DNA of 64,000 bases from Zygaena filipendulae (taxonomy: Eukaryota > Arthropoda > Insecta > Lepidoptera > Zygaenidae), in contig OU015660.1 of assembly GCA_907165275.2 (NCBI GenBank), positions 3,846,501 to 3,910,500 on the forward strand, read 5' to 3'. The notes under the pieces are model-generated. The model was not told the DNA's origin. It did not search any database and saw only the letters and a program-made list of their open reading frames with translations. Positions within the stretch are counted from its first letter, which is position 1. Every line of letters starts with the position of its first letter. The translations under genes were made by a program, and so were the position numbers. Shown here piece by piece: positions 12,381 to 23,965 of this stretch.

Positions 12381-12572
12381 GTGTTATAAATCATTTAGAC
12401 ATGAGCAAGTATAAGAAAAAATAAAACCTATATTAAAGCGTGGTGCGATCGATTCGGAAGTCGATTCTGAGCAAACTACTTTCTAGTTTTCAGTTAATTC
12501 ATTAACACGTTGTATGTATTTATAATTTTAACCAGACAACTGATATAATATTATCGTTGTATTGTTATACTG

Positions 12573-12749
12573 CGATGGACAGACCAGGTTAAGGCAGCTG
12601 TGGGCAGGCGGCTACACGAATGCACCAGAACATAATCTGACCGGGAAGAGTGGCGAGGCATCATGAGGCACGTAACATCCGCCCACAATGTTACAACTTC
12701 GTGAGGACCACGACCGCTCTGCTAAGAGCGTACCGACGAAGAAGAAGGT
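12573..12749 (+). pseudogene. 3' fragment of a LINE reverse-transcriptase ORF
   Basis: The frame RWTDQVKAAVGRRLHECTRT, stop, SDREEWRGIMRHVTSAHN, stop, and a final RTDEEEG matches the typical C-terminus of RTE/CR1-type insect elements (W-x-D-x-V ... DRxxWR). Three in-frame stops mark it as dead. It is followed directly by a dispersed-repeat copy at 12756. Confidence 0.6.
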
Positions 12750-12755
12750 TGTTCT

Positions 12756-13115
12756 ACTAGCTGTTCCCCGTGGTTTCACCTGCATTAATTTCAGAGTTCC
12801 TGGTTCCTTCTCTGTACCTAACCCTGAAGCGTAGCGTGGAAGCGTAGCAAACAAACAAACAAACTCTCATTGGCATTTAATGTAATGTAATGATTATTTT
12901 TTTGTTGTAAATAGATACGTATAGGTATTGATTCATATTACGCATTCAAATTTATTTCCCTGTAGTTTCACCCGCGGTGATTTCGGAGTTCCCGCTGGAA
13001 TCCCGGGATAAAAAGTACCCTATGTCCTTCTATGTGCCCCTGTCAACGTGTATGTAAAATTTTATGACGATCGGTTGCGACGTTGAGGCGTGAAAACGTA
13101 ACAAACAAACAAACT
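12756..13115 (+). repeat. Two ACTAGCTGT-head repeats, the first shortened
   Basis: 12756-12880 has lost most of its middle. 12955-13115 has the module-1 middle and ends in the AACAAACAAAC stretch. Confidence 0.75.
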
Positions 13116-13564
13116 AAAAAATCTACATTAACGCGAGCGAAGTTGCGGGAAAAAGTTAACAGCGATATAAAATTCCTTCACGTCCAATATTCACATTAAG
13201 TAGTTAGGTATATTATATGTTTACGAATAAAAAAACAATGTGGAATCTATCGATATAAGTATTGTATAAAGCCATCTGATATTGTTTCGAAGACAATCAT
13301 GGGATTTGCGTATCGCACGCAATCGCGGAGTATAAGCCAGTTACCAGTTAAAGTATTCCACCAAATCCCGCCCCGGGGACTTTGCACAATCTCCGGTCGG
13401 ATCTTTCCAATGAAATTCAATTTGGAGATTGCACACATCTTTCGAGTTACAATCGGGAACACATTGAGGTCATAAATAAAAGGCGTTTATAATATTTAGT
13501 TATACCTACCTAGTTGAGTATATATATTTATATAGTACTACATTCACTTCGAAATACGTATATA

Positions 13565-13690
13565 TCTGCCCCACGGTTTCAGTTCGGAATTCCAAGGTAC
13601 CTAGCCTAATTTACTTCTTATAACATCAGCGTCATAATCGGTTCAACCGTTTCGGAGATTAACCCGCGTGAGTTTCAGAATTAGCGCAGG
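13565..13690 (+). repeat. Decayed repeat with a second head-like block
   Basis: CTTATAACATCAGCGTCATAA and ACCCGCGTGAGTTTCAGAATT; the same middle type as 31380-31645. Confidence 0.5.
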
Positions 13691-13805
13691 AACTCCAAAC
13701 TTCATTCATAAGAACCTTCTCCTTACTATGCAAACACAAAAAAAAAAATTGCGAAATGCCGCAATGATGCTGCGCGACCAACGGAAATAGGGATTCATTT
13801 TTATA

Positions 13806-14146
13806 ACAGGGTGTCCCGTAAATCGACGTCAAGCCAGAACCAGGTGATAGGCTAAGTCATAACAGCTGTTAACCGAAAAATATAAAAGTCTTTGCTATGA
13901 CTATTTAAAAAAAAGAACAGTCATTAAAAACTGACGAAAGCAATAAATTTTGAAAACTTCATTGGAAAAAACTTAAATTTTTAGCAATAGTTTTCAGCAA
14001 CACTATTCGGGATTACACAATAAGAAGAAAATTGAATAAAAGTTAAGATTTGTAGCAACAGGAGTTAAAGAACCGTTGCAGGGTGTAAATCATAAATTTT
14101 AAAGATTATTTATTTTAGCTTGACGCCGATTTACGGGACATCCTGT
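13806..14146. mobile_element. 341-bp MITE with ACAGGRTGTCCCGTAAATCG termini
   Basis: The 29-bp left end ACAGGGTGTCCCGTAAATCG-ACGTCAAGC is mirrored at the right end with two differences. The flanks share ATA. No coding content. Confidence 0.8.
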
Positions 14147-14246
14147 ATATATAGATGATCTTTAAAGCAAATTTATTCAAATAAGTTATCTAAAGTTACG
14201 TATACCTACATCGTTACTACAATGAGGTTATTTATTACAGATTTTG

Positions 14247-14357
14247 CTTCGCGGTTTCACTCGCGTTAATTTCGGAGTTGCCGCGGGAATTCCAACATGA
14301 AAAGGTGATCATTCATGATAATCGGTTATACACTTAAAAGCGTAACAAACAAACAAA
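14247..14357 (+). repeat. ACTAGCTGT-head repeat, shortened
   Basis: GCGGTTTCACTCGCGTTAAT, GCCGCGGGAATTCC and CGTAACAAACAAACAAA. Confidence 0.7.
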
Positions 14358-15464
14358 ATAAACTCAAAGTCTCACTTATACATATAACAGCAAGAATTAA
14401 ATAATCCTTACTATTGTAAAAATGTCTTATTTTTCAATTCAAGTTTAACAGAAATTAGCAGGGGTGATTTGTTGTTATAGTTTTTACAATTCGTGGTCCA
14501 GCGGATGGAGTTGAGCTAAAAGTTTTATTGTTGTGGGTCGTATTATCGCGACTATAAAATGTTAACATCCGATTGTTAGGGCGACTTGCATAAAAGAGCA
14601 CCTACGGATTATATATATTAGCGGAGAATTACTTCTGCATAACGGTTTAATGGGCTCTTGCCCAAGTTGCATAATGAACACTAAAATAAATAAAGAAAAA
14701 GGAAATCCGCAAAATACACTTTCGTTAATTTAATTTAGTCTAGACACTAAGTATTCTGTTTTGTATTTCTGTTTTTGTTTAGTTTTTGGTCGCGCAAAAG
14801 GCTCATACCAATAAATTTTACGGCTTAAGAAATAATTTATTATTCTTATAAGAAATAAATTTCTTAAACCGTAAGTTTTAAAGAAGCGTAGGTTCCTACT
14901 TATGTACCTTATAAGGTATAAACCTACTTTTTTATTAGTATCGTATAAGTTGTAAGTAAAATTCTATTTTACTCGACATAAATAAAACAAAAATAATATT
15001 CGATGCTATGAATACAATACGAGTATAGGTATACTTCACAAAAGTTGTCGGGTCTCTATGCCTAAATAAATAAAGATCTGTTTCAGTTCACAAAATACTC
15101 GAACTAAGTTAGAAGCTACGTGCCGAGTTTGTAAATATCATTTTCTTGAACGAGTCATAAATTTTTGATAACACTGTCGATACATAGCGTCCGTGGTAGC
15201 GTTACATTAGTTGACATCCGGCGTTTGAGTGGACACGTCTAAGCCTGCGACAGGAGAGCGCCCGGCGCGACTACAAAATAACCTGTCGTTATTCCACAGA
15301 CCCAGACCCTTGTCAGACACTACGAAAATGTCCAAACGTGAAACCTCTCAAGGGAGAAATTAAAACGTTCAATGCTTTTGACAGTAATAAAAGATAAAGT
15401 CATTTTCGAGAAACTATATGCTTAGTGTTGGTAGGCACTAGGTATAAATGGTATTATATTGAAA
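14358..15464. other. Intergenic, nothing recognised
   Basis: A moderately GC-rich patch at 15185-15310 stands out but gave no convincing exon. Confidence 0.5.
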
Positions 15465-15672
15465 ACTAGCTGTTTATCACGGTTTCATCCGTACTTATTC
15501 ATTACGAAATTTCCGCGGTAATTCCTAGATAAAAATACTATATCAAAGCAAAGTACCATGGCCTTTCCCCCTGACAATGTGTGTCAAAATTTAATGATGA
15601 TCGGCTCAGTAATTAGGGCGTGAAAAGGTAACAGACATATGGACAGATTTACTTTTGTATTTATAAAATGAG
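15465..15672 (+). repeat. ACTAGCTGT-head repeat, diverged module 1
   Basis: ACTAGCTGTTTATCACGGTTT head, CCCCTGACAATGTGTG middle, GGCGTGAAAAGGTAACAGAC. Confidence 0.75.
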
Positions 15673-15920
15673 AATGGATTACATATAAGTCTTTTTTTTC
15701 ATGTTTATAAATATAAGATCAATCGAAGGTAACCCGTATAAGGTCAAACATGGTTCAAAGTTCAAACGTTTAACGGTGTATTTTGGTTTTGATTCCAGTG
15801 TGAAAGCTAGCTCCTATTACAGACGAAGTATGATTAGAATTTTCGACCACACTAAAACATAAAATCAACTGAGCTGTGGTCAACCCCTTAGTTTGTTAAT
15901 CAATAGAAAAATAGTACATT

Positions 15921-16560
15921 GTTATCCAAGGGGTGAAAGTAACTCATTTAGTGCCGAGACGGGGTTTGGCGCCCGAGCGTAGCGAGGGCGCCAATAGTTC
16001 GAGGCACTAAATAAGTTACTTTCTCCCGAGGGTAACACTGTGCTTTTCATTACGAATGCAAGGAAAGTCAAAATAAAAATAGGAATTAGCTAAAGAAAAA
16101 ATGAGTGAAGATTGGATAGTCGCTTGACGCTTTCCCACCTATTTCTTTTTCTTTGGCCGGCTAGCTATTCAGCCAGTATTTTTTATTTACATTGTGGCGA
16201 CCTAAATTATAATAAAGTCATCTAAAAAAATATTTTCTTTAATTATTAAGTATTAATCAAAGAAAATAAAATAATATTATTTATATTTTAATTAATTAAT
16301 TAGCTTAAGAAAAAATGAGTGAATTTTATTTTAATTAATACCTACTTAAACTTTACGTTATTTCAATTTTACATGGCGCTGGCTGTATAGAAAGTTGGAA
16401 CATGGTTCAATAGAAATGTGAAAATAGACCTAGTTTTTTTTAAATAATTTGACAGTTGTCAGTTGAAAGCGATTCTCCCTAGGGCTGAAAAGAGCTACTT
16501 TCAACCCGCTTCTCAGGCAACTTCAGACCTACTTTCCGAGCATGAGTAATGAAAATATAT
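15921..16560. mobile_element. Putative foldback element with a strong terminal hairpin
   Basis: 15921-16036 folds on itself: GAAAGTAACTCATTTAGTGCC pairs with GGCACTAAATAAGTTACTTTC, and the apex GGCGCCC ... GGGCGCC is GC-rich. A second inverted pair, TTTTCATTACNNATGC near 16043 and 16530-16555, suggests the element extends to about 16560. The outer limit is uncertain. Confidence 0.55.
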
Positions 16561-17775
16561 TTTACAATGCAATTTCAGTGACACAACAACAACAGTAAAC
16601 AAACAAAATACACATTGGTACGGAACTGAATACTCGTAGTCTGTAATTTTCCGTCCTCTGTGCAAAATAATAACACAATTAATTCCACGGTAAATACAGG
16701 GAGTTGCTCGAGAGTCCCTTTTGATAGCAGTACCTACCTAGCCTCCAATGTCGTAGATTGTAGTAAACAAGAAATGACGTTACGTAGGTACCAATATAGT
16801 TTTTCTTTAGATTTTGTAGTGTCTATTTCAAGTTAGCTATAGATACCTGTAATTATAAATTTCTTAAAAAATCCAAAATCACTAGGTGTTATAAAAAAAA
16901 ATCTCTACAATATGTTTATATAGTTTCCGGGGTATAAAAATCAAAATTCTATTTGGTCCGTCAATTAGATAATAAAAAAATAATAGACCCGTATTTTTTC
17001 TTTTTGAAATTATTGAAAAACTACTAAGATAAAACGTATTAAAGTTCAGGAGTGAGGCTCTTGACGTCATAACGTGCTATGAACAAGTATCACGGCGTGA
17101 CGTCACGCGACATTTCGACTTAAAGTATCTCCGTTATTGTTTCTTTACGTAAAAAAAAAAATACCTACGTATCCAATATTTTTTTATTCATCTACAAGAC
17201 CGCCTGAAAACTAAAATTTGGTTGACAAGCCCGTTAGTATTTTCTTTATCTCTGCATTTGAACAAAAATACTACCTTGTTATCGTTTCTAAATGTTAATT
17301 GACAGTAAAAGTTGTCAGAGAAAGGGTATAATCTACTATTATTATATTCAATTCTCTAAATTTAAATTTCAGCCGACTTTCTAGTTTAACTACGCAGCAA
17401 GTAAATAACTAAATAGAACAATTATTAAACAATAATTTTGTTTGCAGCATTAATTTGTTTTACACTTTCGCAACACTAAGCTGTTGATTTGTAAAATTAA
17501 ATTTTGTCGTGAGAGCTTTTAGAGCTTAAAGTTTGTGCATAACTAAGTAGCGTGCAAGCTGGCATGTATATACTTATAACAGCTGAAACAAATGCTGTTA
17601 ATGAAGCGTCTCTCACACAAAGAGCTTGAAAACAGTATTTAGAGCCGACGCGACGCCGCCGCGCCGCGCGCCTTGAAAAACGAGCTCTTTAAAAGGGTTC
17701 GCTATTATTGAGGAAATAATTTAAATAAAGTTAAAAGCACGTACGCACCAAGTTTATGTTCTAATTTATATCATC
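16561..17775. other. Intergenic
   Basis: Contains the paired TGACGTCA sites and a short very GC-rich patch at 17641-17675 (GCCGACGCGACGCCGCCGCG). Confidence 0.5.
17062..17105. promoter_or_regulatory. Two perfect TGACGTCA sites
   Basis: TGACGTCA at 17062-17069 and 17098-17105, start to start 36 bp, in an otherwise AT-rich stretch with no gene nearby. They are the palindrome bound by CREB/ATF bZIP proteins; function here is unknown. Confidence 0.35.
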
Positions 17776-18374
17776 ACTAGATGTTCCGCGCGGTTCCACC
17801 CGCGGTAATGTCGGAGTTCCTCTAGTTCCTCAAGTACCTACCCTATGTCCTTCTCTCTGTACCCCCGACAACGTGTATGCAAAATTTCGTGGTGATCGGT
17901 TGAGCCATTAAGCCGTGAAAGCGTAACAAACAAACAAACTTACTTTCGCATTTATATAATACTAACTGTTCCCTGCGGTTTCACCCACGTTAATTCCTTA
18001 GTTCCGGCGGGAATTCCGGATTAAAATATAGCCTATGTTATTTAGGGATAATGTAGCCTTCTAATAGTGAAAGAATTTTTGAAATCGGTACAGTAGTTTT
18101 TGAGTTAAATGGTTACAAACAAACAAAAAATCAAATCTTTCCTCTTTTTAATATTAGAATAGAAGTATAGACTAGCTATTCCCCGCGGTTTCACCCGCGT
18201 TAATTTTGTAGTTCCCACGAGAATTCTGGATTATAATAAAGCCTATATTACTCAGGGATAATGTAGCTTTCTAATGGTGAAAGAATTTTTGAAATCGGTC
18301 CAGTAGTTTTTGAGTTAAATCGTAACAAACAAACAAAAAATCAAATCTTTCCTATTTATAATATTAGTTAGGAT
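17776..18374 (+). repeat. Three tandem ACTAGCTGT-head repeats
   Basis: Copies begin near 17776 (module 1), 17962 and 18172 (both module 2, nearly alike), all in the same orientation, each ending in an AT-rich tail. The last ends TATTAGTTAGGAT. Confidence 0.85.
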
Positions 18375-18702
18375 AGTTAGGATTATCATATAATTTATAT
18401 AGTTTCAGCGTTGATATCTCACTGATGCGTTGATGATGCAGAACAAGTGAAACGTTAACGCTATCAACTTTTGAGTGGGTGCAATGAATGTCCCAATTTT
18501 TGCTCCAACATGATGGGAGCTTAACAAAAAAGGTTAAAATTTGGTTTTCTTTTAAGGATCTAATAAACGTGTCACCACAGCATATCACTCATATTTCCCA
18601 GTTCAATTTGAGACCTAAAAAATTCATTTTTCTTTTTATTCGCAGGTACCTGTTCTGTTGAAAAAAAAAAAATTACATTTGCGGGATCGAACGAACTGTT
18701 AT

Positions 18703-18863
18703 GCTACTGCTCCACCTGCGTTAACGTTAACGTTGATGTTAAAGTCTAACGTTAACGTTGATGGTAATGTTAGGAAGTTAACCCGTTAAAATGTTGGCCA
18801 CATCTACGTAATGCCTAAATTAGCGCACTAATGTACGCGTTAACACGCAGGTGGAGCAGTAGC
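18703..18863. mobile_element. 161-bp MITE with GCTACTGCTCCACCTGCGT termini
   Basis: The 19-bp terminal inverted repeats are exact, continuing into GTTAACG. The interior has tandem AACGTTAACGTTGATG units (18721-18770). The target duplication is unclear. Confidence 0.75.
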
Positions 18864-20334
18864 TTTATATTAGAACGAAAAAATAAATAAAAAGTGGTTG
18901 TAGTGTGAGAAAATAATCAAAATGAAGTTCGTTTAAAAGCCAACTTTGATCATACTCCTCAACCTGATATTTTATGAACTACGGCGTAGTAAAAGATTAC
19001 GATAGAAAAAAAACGCGTTTATGGTCCGTAATTGAGAATATTGAGCAAATAAAACGGCAACCGAAAATAGCAAAACACTATCGCGCTCCTACCGTGGGTC
19101 TTGTTGGGGAAAATCACATCTAATGGACCATTACCAAGGCTGCCTCACCGCAAATTGAAGCTGACGTTTCTTCTTTTTTTCGATACGTAGATTAATGATC
19201 ATTTTATTTGATATAGATACGTAGACGTAAAGACGAAATTATATTACTTATATGAAAATTATATATACAATAGAATATTAAGGTCCAACTTTAGCGTACC
19301 CACCTATCATTTCTAACGCAAAAAGTTTGAATTTCCGTGAGGTTGAGTTGGAGGCGGTCTTTAAAATTTTAATTTCTCATTTCCGAGAAAATTAAAACAT
19401 AACTACAACTTTTTTGAGTGTCAAATGGATTTAGAGAAATCACAATACCTATTAAAAAACTAAGTCTTCCACCACGTCGGTCTGATAAATCCCAGATTTA
19501 TAAACCAGAATAGTTCTGTATTTAAGTCTGTGTGGTAACGTGCGTGTTTGCGTGAGTGCGTTCGTGCCTGTGTGTTTATGAGTGTATAATTGCTTGCCTG
19601 CCTAGGTATATAACTTTATCTTATTTTTTATCTGATCTTACCTATACCCATATAGCTAAGTTTTATAGAAGCAGACAATGTGAGACAGGAACTAGCAGCG
19701 GAAGTTTTGCTGCAAACGTCATTACCACACGACGACCGCCGACTATGAGCAGGCGAAACTACTTAGACGCTAAATGCGCTCTCGATTATCCACCATGTGC
19801 GGTTTATAGTGGACAATAAAAATAAACTACGATATCTAATGTAATAAAATGGCGACACATAAAATCTTGCTATATCTCTAATTATAAGTATTATCAGATA
19901 CATTAACGTCTGGCTAGACACGTTTTTTTTTTATTTGGAACAGAAAATAGGAACTTCATAAGTTTTATATTAAGTTCTGTTGTAAAAGTTGCACAGAACG
20001 ATCTCGAAAGTCGAGTACCTACGTCTATATTATGTGTCACAAGTTGTAATCATCGTGGTGATTATTTGCTGAGTGGTTGTAATATTATAAGATTCTGGAT
20101 TGCCCCTGTTGACAAGTGGGTATATAAGCGAACCTCTGAATCGCCAGATCATTTAATCGACTCTGTCATGCCCCCTTTTATCTTTTCTTTATTAGGTCCT
20201 CGATATAATAATACGTTGACTGTTGAGAGCTTTGATTGTTCATGATCAAGACGCCTTAAATAGTTTTAAAACCATGATAGAGAGCTAGTTATGCGGTAAG
20301 TGGTCCTCTCGAGAGGACCAGTTATTTATTATTA
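18864..20334. other. Intergenic, nothing recognised
   Basis: The 87-codon plus-strand frame at 19556-19819 has no domain, signal or splice support. Confidence 0.5.
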
Positions 20335-20415
20335 TTTTATTTATTTATTTAAACTTTATGCACATCATGGTACAAAAGGCGGACTTAATGCATTCTCTGC
20401 CAGTCAACCTTATTT
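20335..20415 (-). repeat. LINE 3' end, GGTTGACTGG type
   Basis: Inverted copy: TTATTTATTTAAACTTTATG, GGCGGACTTAATGCATTCTC, CCAGTCAACC. Confidence 0.65.
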
Positions 20416-21649
20416 GGTCAATGTAAACGAAATGTCGGCTAGCTGGAATCTGTAGCCACAAACACGTCTGTTTGTCACGGTTACCACCCACCAACTCTCC
20501 AAGCTTCTTTCACAGACGTTAAAACATTTGAAAGCAAAATTACACCGGATCCATTTCATTTAACTGTATGACTTTTATTAATATTATAATATCCATAATT
20601 TTAGGTTTCGAATACTAATGACCTTAATAAAATGTGTTTAATAACGCGCCGTCGAATCGCAAGTGTAATATAGTAATAATTTTGCTGCCTATTACATCAT
20701 TAGAGAGATTCGTTTTCATTTTGTTACAGTACTTGACAGTTAATAGCTACAATATAGCTTAGGATTTCATTATAATATTTGCTTCATAAAACCATTATAT
20801 TTCAAACATCGTTTGAATACTTAACTGGTTTTAAAACTAGAATAGGCATACATATACTTACCTATTTTCTTTGGCAACTGGTTGCGTACCAAGATTTTTA
20901 TTTATATCTTATATTGATAAGTGGTTGTATTGTATACAATACCTACGGAGTTTGACACCCCCGCGTTATAACTAGCTACGCGTTCGTTATGTTGGTAATC
21001 ATAGTTAAAAAGTGATCTGAAGGGATGCAAAATAAATAATTGAAGGCATGTTCGATCGTTTTTAATTTTCCGTTTGTATGTCTGTACGTTTGTATTAAGC
21101 GCAATCACGCAAAATACCAAAAACATAAACAAGAATTTTAAATAGCTGGACGCCACTTTGTACTTATTAGTTGATAAATTTATGTAGCTAATGCTTTTTA
21201 AAAAAAAGTTTATTTGCATAAGCAAAATTTGATTTGACGAAAAAATGAAATTTCTTTGCGTAAGATATACAAGTAGAATATACGAATTTGTCTAGTTATG
21301 TGAAATGAAGTCAGGCGTTTTCAATTTCCTTCACGGACAATACAGAAACGGAATCGCCGGCAAAACAGGAATACCACAGTATGAAGAGGTATACCAGTAC
21401 TGCGGAGTTTCATAGTGATTTCCCATTATTAGACACATTCTTGGGTATATTGTCACTTTGCCACCACGTTCAATCGAATGGGTCTTACCGTGCGTAACGT
21501 ATAACTAGGGTTGGTATCAGAGCTTTGTAAATTGCAACCCGGATTTGTTGATAAAAACTTGTGTTTATTGAACCTTCCAAAGAAATTCTCTAAATGGCAG
21601 TGAAAACCACATTAAAATATGTTGTATAGTGTGAAAGAAGAGATAGTAA
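20416..21649. other. Intergenic, nothing recognised
   Basis: AT-rich; the 107-codon minus-strand frame at 20902-21225 looks like chance. Confidence 0.5.
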
Positions 21650-22078
21650 AAACAAAATTTTAACAAAAAAATTAAAACCGACTTCCAAAAACACAAACAA
21701 AAAAACTAAAAATAAAAAGCTAAAAATAACAAAATACCGATTTAATCCAAAAGACAAAAACACACGTAATATTATTATTGGTTTGTGCTACCACTGATCG
21801 GTTTGAATTCGGTGACAAGCCCGCTGGTGTCTGCCCACTTGGGTTGTCCTGCTCACGAAGAGCTGGTGGCGGGAGTCGACTTAGCCCATCTTCCCCCTCC
21901 ATATTTGGCTTGTCACCGACTTCATACCGATCAGTGGTAGCACAAACCAATAATAATATTACGTGTGTTTTTGTCTTTTGGATTAAATCGGTATTTTGTT
22001 ATTTTTAGCTTTTTATTTTTAGTTTTTTTGTTTGTGTTTTTGGAAGTCGGTTTTAATTTTTTTGTTAAAATTTTGTTT
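21650..22078. mobile_element. Foldback element with perfect 153-bp inverted arms
   Basis: Arms 21650-21802 and 21926-22078 are exact reverse complements as far as I can check by eye, enclosing a 123-bp loop. The loop itself carries a further 13-bp inverted pair (TCGGTGACAAGCC). Because the arms are palindromic, both strands show a 76-codon open frame beginning MVCATTDR and ending CVFVFWIKSVFCYF; these are shadows of the symmetry, not genes. Both arms contain the ACCGACTTCC block that also ends the neighbouring repeat at 22945. Confidence 0.85.
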
Positions 22079-22857
22079 ATTTCTCGCTTTTAAGTGACTT
22101 GGTTCGTAATTTCTCTAAGTTACAATAGCTTAATGTCAACTGCTCATCACCTTTTACAAAATATTGCTTTTCCCGACGCAGGGACGTTAATTTTTGAGGA
22201 GTTCTCCTAGTACATCACCATCAGTTCCACTTCACCATATACATTGTGACGGGCATAAATTGTTTAGAAACCATATTAAAGTTAACGATTCGGAACTCGT
22301 GAAATACCCATTATTGAGTAGTTCCGATGACCATCTGTGGTCTTCATCATCAGTTCCTCTTCTTCAAATTTTGCTTTCCGAAAGCAAAGAAACGTTTTAC
22401 TATAAAAAATATAAAAATCGCTATAATTGTTCTCATAATTTTTGAAGAGTTCCCTCGATTACTCCGAGATCCCATCATCAGATCTCGACTTGGTGACAAT
22501 GGAATCAATTTGGGAGTATCCCCTTTCAAACAAAAAAACAATTTTCGAAATCGCTTCAATCGGAACCCGTGAAATACGTATTATTTTTGAGTTGTTCCGA
22601 TGACCATCTGTGGTCTTCATCATCAGTTCCACTTCTTCAAATTATGCTTTTCGAAAGCAAATGAACGATTTACTATCAAAAATACCCAAATCGCTATAGG
22701 TGTGCCTATAATTTTTGAAGAGTTCCCTCGATTTCTCCAAGATCCCATCATCAGATCCCGACTTGGTGGCAATGGGACCTAATTGGGAGTATACCCTTTC
22801 AAACAAAAAAAAAATTTTTCAAATCGGTCCAACCATCTTCGAGTAATCGGTGAACAT

Positions 22858-22896
<39 letters not shown>

Positions 22897-22945
22897 ATAC
22901 ATACAATCGAACATAGAACCTCCTCCTTTTTGGAAGTCGGTTAAA
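22079..22945 (+). repeat. ACCGACTTCC-type dispersed repeat with internal duplication
   Basis: Follows the foldback directly and ends in TTTTTGGAAGTCGGTTAA. A unit of about 270 bp (GATGACCATCTGTGGTCTTC ... AATTTGGGAGTATMCCCTTTC) occurs twice, at about 22327-22540 and 22598-22805. It contains an A34 run at 22862-22895. The short open frames here are not conserved between copies and are not credible genes. Confidence 0.8.
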
Positions 22946-22977
22946 AAGGGACACGCGTCGAACAACCTCATTTTATA

Positions 22978-23169
22978 ACTAGCTGTTCCCTGCGGTTTCA
23001 CCCGCGTTAATTTCTGGTGACCCGCGCATTCGGAGATAAAAGTACTTACTACCCTATATTTTTTTCGGTACCTACTCTTGACAACGTTTAGGTAGTATGC
23101 AAAACTAAATGTAGTTTAGTTTAATTTTGGAGTTCCCGGAATTTCGGGATAAAAAGTAGCCTATGTCCT
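22978..23169 (+). repeat. ACTAGCTGT-head repeat, left part, split by the LINE
   Basis: Head at 22978, a duplicated head segment at about 23110-23157, interrupted after AGCCTATGTCCT. It continues at 27707. Confidence 0.88.
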
Positions 23170-23182
23170 GTACCCGGCTACG

Positions 23183-23902
23183 ATGATAGGGGTGGAATCG
23201 TTGGGTGCCATCCAGGGAGAAATCTTTGATCTCCTGGAGGACACCCCCGATCCTATGCCCACTGTCACCGTAGGCATAGTAGTTGCGGGGGCGGTGCACA
23301 TCACGTGTGAAGGTGATGCTGCAGTAAGGTGGCTGCAATGCCTTAACGGCAGAGTCGTGGAGGGCATGAAGCTGAAGGTTGTCGAGGCCAAGGATCTTCC
23401 AAAACCGGTCAAAATGGCGTGGAAGACCAAAAATGTGGGCCGCACCGACAACACCAGGGTGCTCAGGATGCTGCAGCGCGTCAATCCTACACTGAGGACC
23501 AGCGAATGGAAGGTGGTGGACACGCTGGTCGAGGAGGCATCCGTGAGGCGTATTGTTCTTATGGACCAAACGTCCGCGGATGTCATCAAGGCGGCGAACT
23601 ACTGCCTCCATACGGGGATCGACATGAGCTCCTTCAAAGTGCTTGAGGACGATGCTGTGGAGCCCCAAAAGGAAGAGGAGGGACGAGGACCAAGGAGGGA
23701 CCTCGCTACAGGCATCCGGCCGGTGGATGAGGGGGGCCCGAGTGGCGGACCCTCCATGCCGAGCGGTGATCGGGTCTCATCGCCTACTACGTCGGTGAGG
23801 ACCGATGACGCGCTCGACGTGCTGGGAGGGCTTGACTTGTCGGGCTCCTCTTCTTCACCGGAGCGGATGGACCAGGTAGAGGAGGAGGCTCAAGGGGAAT
23901 AG
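23183..23902 (+). CDS. LINE ORF1, gag-like protein with DUF4780-like domain (partial)
   Basis: 239 codons from the first ATG inside the element to TAG at 23900-23902. Residues about 25-155 resemble the DUF4780 domain common in ORF1 of insect LINEs: alternating hydrophobic strands, a LLxxxNP-like segment (RMLQRVNPTLRTSEWKVV) and a closing HTGIDMSSFKVLE strand. Residues 160-239 are an acidic, Pro/Gly/Ser-rich low-complexity tail. No CCHC knuckles are present in this piece. The true start of a full-length element is expected further upstream, so the ATG used here may not be the original one. Such proteins bind the element RNA; this is family knowledge, not seen here. It is followed directly by the A53 tract and ORF2. 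Confidence 0.75.
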   Translation: MIGVESLGAIQGEIFDLLEDTPDPMPTVTVGIVVAGAVHITCEGDAAVRWLQCLNGRVVEGMKLKVVEAKDLPKPVKMAWKTKNVGRTDNTRVLRMLQRVNPTLRTSEWKVVDTLVEEASVRRIVLMDQTSADVIKAANYCLHTGIDMSSFKVLEDDAVEPQKEEEGRGPRRDLATGIRPVDEGGPSGGPSMPSGDRVSSPTTSVRTDDALDVLGGLDLSGSSSSPERMDQVEEEAQGE

Positions 23903-23910
23903 GAGAGAGG

Positions 23911-23963
<53 letters not shown>
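23911..23963 (+). repeat. A53 homopolymer between LINE ORF1 and ORF2
   Basis: Fifty-three consecutive A residues start 8 nt after the ORF1 stop. They are followed by GAAGAAG and the ORF2 ATG at 23971. A homopolymer of this length inside an element, rather than at its 3' end, is unusual. Confidence 0.95.

Positions 23964-23965
<2 letters not shown>

Noticed and set aside
21720..22008. Matching 76-codon frames on both strands starting MVCATTDR
   Set aside because: A consequence of the perfect inverted arms of the foldback; a diverged version at 7742-7966 shows no conserved coding pattern.
23105..23668. 187- and 142-codon minus-strand frames opposite LINE ORF1
   Set aside because: Antisense shadows of a GC-rich coding frame on the plus strand.
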